Made by a program: the position numbers and the translations under genes. Source: JAVBQO01 sp031548885 (GTDB lineage: Bacteria > Patescibacteriota > Saccharimonadia > Saccharimonadales > Saccharimonadaceae). Taken from it: a stretch of 45,669 bases of DNA. The notes beneath the pieces were generated by a model. That model saw only the letters and a list, made by a program, of their open reading frames with translations. It ran no database searches and had not been told where the DNA came from. Positions 43,330 to 45,669 of this stretch are shown here, one piece after another. Each line of letters begins with the position of its first letter. The stretch's first letter is position 1. The DNA is taken from assembly GCA_031548885.1 (NCBI GenBank), contig JAVBQO010000007.1:1-45669 (forward strand), in the 5' to 3' direction.

Positions 43330-44277
43330 TTGGCACGAATCGTCGTAGCTCTCGGGGGAAACGCGCTGCAAACGGGCGGCGCGGTTTCTGCCGATGACCA
43401 GAAAAAAGTAGTGCGCGAAACCGCGAAACAATTGGTTGCGCTGGTGCGTGACGGGCATGATTTGATTATCGGCCACGGCAACGGTCCGCAGGTCGGCAAT
43501 ATTTTGCTCCACGAAGAAAGTTGCGCGACACCGGAATCGCCGGCCATGCCGCTAGAAACAGATGTCGCGATGAGCCAGGGGCAAATTGGTTACTGGCTGC
43601 AGCAGGCGCTGGGCGATGAGTTGCGAAAATCTGGTATTCACAAAAATGTTGTGACAGTTGTCTCGCAGACAGTGGTTGACGAATCTGATCCGGCCTTTGC
43701 CAACCCCAGCAAGCCGATCGGGCCGTTTTATGACGAAACAACTGCGAAAAGTCTGTCCGACCAGCGCGGCTGGGTGGTTGTCGAAGATTCCGGGCGAGGC
43801 TGGCGTCGCGTCGTGCCGTCGCCAATGCCGGTTGATATTGTAGAGCGTGAAGTTGTCAAAAACTTGGCAGACAGCGGCACGATCGTGATTGCGGCGGGCG
43901 GCGGCGGCATTCCGGTCGTCCGAAAAAATGGCGAATTGATCGGTGTCGACGCGGTCATCGACAAAGATTTCGCTGCGGCAGAAATGGCCAAGATGGTCGA
44001 GGCGAGCGTGCTGTTGATTTTGACCACAGTTGCGAATGTCGTTGTGGATTTTAACACACCGGAATCTACGCCAATTCGCGAAACGACGGTTGACGAAATG
44101 AACCAACATATTCTGGACCATCAATTTGCACCCGGCAGCATGTTGCCAAAAGTGCAAGCAGCGTTGAGTTTTGCACAACATAGGCCAGAAAATGTTGCAA
44201 TAATAACATCGCCAGAAATGGCAATTGACGCCATGGGTGGCGGTGCCGGAACAGTTGTCAAAAACGCAACGCAGTAA
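43330..44277 (+). CDS. arcC: Carbamate kinase
   Basis: 315 aa from a TTG start 4 bases after the arcD stop. VVALGGNALQTGG at the N-terminus, HGNGPQVGN near 50, IGPFYDE, and AAGGGGIPVV near 195 with DKDFAAAEMA are amino-acid-kinase family signatures specific to carbamate kinase. Makes ATP from carbamoyl phosphate and ADP, the energy-yielding step of the pathway. Ends with a normal stop; no clear terminator before tRNA-Ala. Confidence 0.96.
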   Translation: MARIVVALGGNALQTGGAVSADDQKKVVRETAKQLVALVRDGHDLIIGHGNGPQVGNILLHEESCATPESPAMPLETDVAMSQGQIGYWLQQALGDELRKSGIHKNVVTVVSQTVVDESDPAFANPSKPIGPFYDETTAKSLSDQRGWVVVEDSGRGWRRVVPSPMPVDIVEREVVKNLADSGTIVIAAGGGGIPVVRKNGELIGVDAVIDKDFAAAEMAKMVEASVLLILTTVANVVVDFNTPESTPIRETTVDEMNQHILDHQFAPGSMLPKVQAALSFAQHRPENVAIITSPEMAIDAMGGGAGTVVKNATQ

Positions 44278-44362
44278 TGATGACTTGAGGGTCGCTGATG
44301 GTCTTGACCGCGAAATGTTCGAATTATTGCAATAGGCACTTGCGAACCGAAAGATTTTTCGC

Positions 44363-44368
44363 TACAAT
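44363..44368 (+). promoter_or_regulatory. -10 box for tRNA-Ala
   Basis: TACAAT, 20 bases before the tRNA. A TTGCGAA word lies about 20 bases upstream. Confidence 0.4.
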
Positions 44369-44388
44369 ATTCGACGTACCTTATACAA

Positions 44389-44465
44389 GGGGGCATAGCT
44401 CAGTTGGCTAGAGCACCTGCTTTGCAAGCAGGGGGTCCAGGGTTCGAGTCCCTGTGCCTCCACCA
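44389..44465 (+). tRNA. tRNA-Ala (anticodon TGC)
   Basis: Acceptor GGGGGCA/TGCCTCC, anticodon stem CCTGC/GCAGG with loop TTTGCAA (TGC), T-loop TTCGAGT, CCA encoded. Its 3' end CCAGAGAAAG region can pair with CTTTCTCTGG at 44490-44499. Confidence 0.96.
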
Positions 44466-44549
44466 GAGAAAGGTATCAAAAGTTGATGGCTTTCTCTGGT
44501 CGTATGGGTTGGTACTTTGAATGATGAAAAGTTTCGCTGGGTAGAATAT

Positions 44550-44585
44550 GGGGCGAAGTGGGTGAAAGTCCATGACGCTCCACCA
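44550..44585 (+). other. tRNA-like minihelix ending in CCA
   Basis: GGGGCG (44550-44555) pairs with CGCTCC (44576-44581) with one G-U, enclosing a short arm TGG/CCA, and is followed by ACCA. It resembles an acceptor plus T-arm without the rest of a tRNA. It lies between tRNA-Ala and tRNA-Ile; possibly a tRNA remnant. Confidence 0.35.
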
Positions 44586-44594
44586 AACGAATAC

Positions 44595-44671
44595 GGGCGA
44601 TTAGCTCAGCTGGTTAGAGCGCGTCACTGATAATGACGAGGTCGGAAGTTCAAGTCTTTTATCGCCCACCA
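44595..44671 (+). tRNA. tRNA-Ile (anticodon GAT), integration target
   Basis: Acceptor GGGCGAT/ATCGCCC, anticodon stem CGTCA/TGACG with loop CTGATAA (GAT), T-loop TTCAAGT, CCA encoded. The T-stem is GGAAG/CTTTT with two G-U pairs instead of the usual CTTCC, so it may have been altered by recombination. The recombinase gene on the other strand ends inside the D-arm. Confidence 0.92.
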
Positions 44672-45669
44672 AAGTTTCTGTTGGAACCAACGACATGTGC
44701 AATGCGCCTCGACTTCGGTCGGGGCGTTTTGCGTTGCGCTGAACAGGGGTAATGGCTGCCAGGACGGTAGAGGGAGCGTGGCGGCTGGTTCGCGTGTTCG
44801 CGTCCTCGGCAACACCACACGGCGCAATGTTGGTGTTGACGAGGTCATGAACGTCGGCAGCGATTTCGCGGGCGGCAGCGTGGAACTGGGCTGCTGGTTC
44901 GGTTCGTGTGGCGTCGGTCACGACGGGTTGGCCGTCGAGGTTGTCGATCGATAGGTGCCCGAACCAGAGTTGGTTCATTTGTCGGCGGTGGGCTTCATCG
45001 GCGGCGGCGTAGCGGTCGGGGGTGGCGGCGATGTTGGCGAGGGCGCGGTCGATGTCGGCGTCGTGGCAGGTCAGGTCGGTCACGGCGGCCAGCTGGGTTT
45101 CGAGGTTGGCCAGTTGTGCGGCGAGTTCGGCTTGTTTCGCGGCTGCGACGTCGGCGGGGATGGCATCTGTGAACGCGGCTTCGGCCCATTTGGTTCGTTC
45201 GTCGCCGACGGCCAAGATGCGTCGGGTCAGTGTGTCGCGTTCGGCGCGGTTGGCTTCGCGGAGTTGGTCGAGTTGAACGTGCAGCCGGGTTTGAATGTCC
45301 TCCACTAAGGTGTCTGGCAGCTTTTCGCGTGCCCAACGCTGTTCGACTGCTTGTTCGACGTCTTCGACGGGCAGGTTCGGCAGGTCGCAGCCGTTGCGGT
45401 GGGTGTGGCGGCCGATGCATGTGAAGTAGTCGTACTGGCCGCCGCGTCCGGTCACGACGTTGTAGATCAGGGCGCGTTCGCACCGCTGGCAGCGCAGCAG
45501 CCCGGATAGGTAGTGCCAGTGTTTGCGCCGTCGTGGGCCGCCGTTGCGGTGTGCTGCGATGATGTCTTGCACCTTGGCGAAGGTCGCGGCGTCGGTCAGC
45601 GGTTGGTGGCGGCCGGTGTAGTACATGCCTTTGTGGCGGACTTCGCCGACGTAGTAGCGGTTGGTCAGG
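44601..45669 (-). CDS. Large serine recombinase, C-terminal part (runs off the window)
   Basis: The frame stays open to the window edge, where LTNRYYVGEVRHKGMYYTGR is the recombinase-domain signature, so the catalytic N-terminus is outside. A zinc ribbon follows (LRCQRCERAL, then CIGRHTHRNGC), then a coiled-coil region (about 150 residues) and a long tail. The last residues (RLELPTSSLSVTRSNQLS) are the antisense of tRNA-Ile, and the stop codon TAA lies in its D-arm. The DNA is visibly GC-richer than the rest and lacks the TTTCGCAA word, so it is recently acquired: a phage or integrative element inserted at tRNA-Ile. Confidence 0.85.
   Translation of the reverse strand, partial: LTNRYYVGEVRHKGMYYTGRHQPLTDAATFAKVQDIIAAHRNGGPRRRKHWHYLSGLLRCQRCERALIYNVVTGRGGQYDYFTCIGRHTHRNGCDLPNLPVEDVEQAVEQRWAREKLPDTLVEDIQTRLHVQLDQLREANRAERDTLTRRILAVGDERTKWAEAAFTDAIPADVAAAKQAELAAQLANLETQLAAVTDLTCHDADIDRALANIAATPDRYAAADEAHRRQMNQLWFGHLSIDNLDGQPVVTDATRTEPAAQFHAAAREIAADVHDLVNTNIAPCGVAEDANTRTSRHAPSTVLAAITPVQRNAKRPDRSRGALHMSLVPTETLVGDKRLELPTSSLSVTRSNQLS
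44705..44730 (+). terminator. Terminator of tRNA-Ile
   Basis: CGCCTCGAC-TTCG-GTCGGGGCG stem followed by TTTT. It lies inside the antisense recombinase frame. Confidence 0.7.

Overview
The window looks like chromosomal DNA from a member of Candidatus Saccharibacteria (TM7, Patescibacteria). Supporting evidence: a divergent 16S rRNA gene with a large helix-6 extension, a class A RNase P RNA, compact single-copy genes, a complete arginine deiminase operon (arcA-arcB-arcD-arcC), gyrB/gyrA, LPxTG-like and PNTG-tailed surface proteins, a prepilin, and ComM. TGA is read as stop throughout, so this is not one of the recoded Patescibacteria lineages. The lineage call is my recognition of this gene set; no search was run.

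Layout. 0-5.7 kb: a tRNA-Asp(GTC) with a damaged 3' half at the window edge, then two large convergent exported proteins (NHL/fibronectin and DUF11 repeats), both ending in PNTG. 5.7-8.7 kb: tRNA-Thr and tRNA-Gly run straight into a membrane protein and a GT2 glycosyltransferase; an NrdR-like regulator and a 28-aa small gene lie on the minus strand. 8.9-10.4 kb: a prepilin, two tRNA-Val genes and a 62-aa small gene. 10.4-16 kb: thrS, a HAD phosphatase, an alkyltransferase-like protein, miaA, a winged-helix/nucleotidyltransferase protein, an MBL-fold protein and a phosphoribosyltransferase. 16-21.4 kb: a winged-helix protein, a C39-like peptidase, rpmB, an M50 protease, a candidate structured RNA before a Nudix-RNase HI fusion, rnpB, a methyltransferase and infC-rpmI-rplT. 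21.4-25 kb: Nudix, comM, ssrA and a gene-free AT-rich stretch with DnaA boxes (possible oriC). 25-32 kb: membrane proteins, a VirD4/TraG-like ATPase and an LPRTG surface protein. 32-39.4 kb: gyrB, an SRPBCC gene, gyrA, a PAP2-like gene and a 16S gene standing alone. 39.5-44.3 kb: the arginine deiminase operon. 44.4-45.7 kb: tRNA-Ala, tRNA-Ile and the C-terminal part of a GC-rich large serine recombinase that reads into tRNA-Ile.

How the genes work together. The arc operon converts arginine to ornithine, ammonia and CO2 with ATP formed by carbamate kinase, a major energy route for these host-dependent cells. The prepilin, ComM and the secretion-type ATPase fit a cell that handles external DNA and attaches to a host.

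The strongest unexplained signal is a short word, TTTCGCAA / TTGCGAAA, scattered over coding, intergenic and RNA genes in both orientations at roughly fifteen times chance and absent from the foreign recombinase. I propose it as a DNA-uptake-type signal. Other notable features are many extended -10 promoters placed 6-10 bases before start codons (leaderless mRNAs), an infC gene that seems to start at ATC, a 26-residue tmRNA tag, and large extensions in 16S and RNase P RNA.
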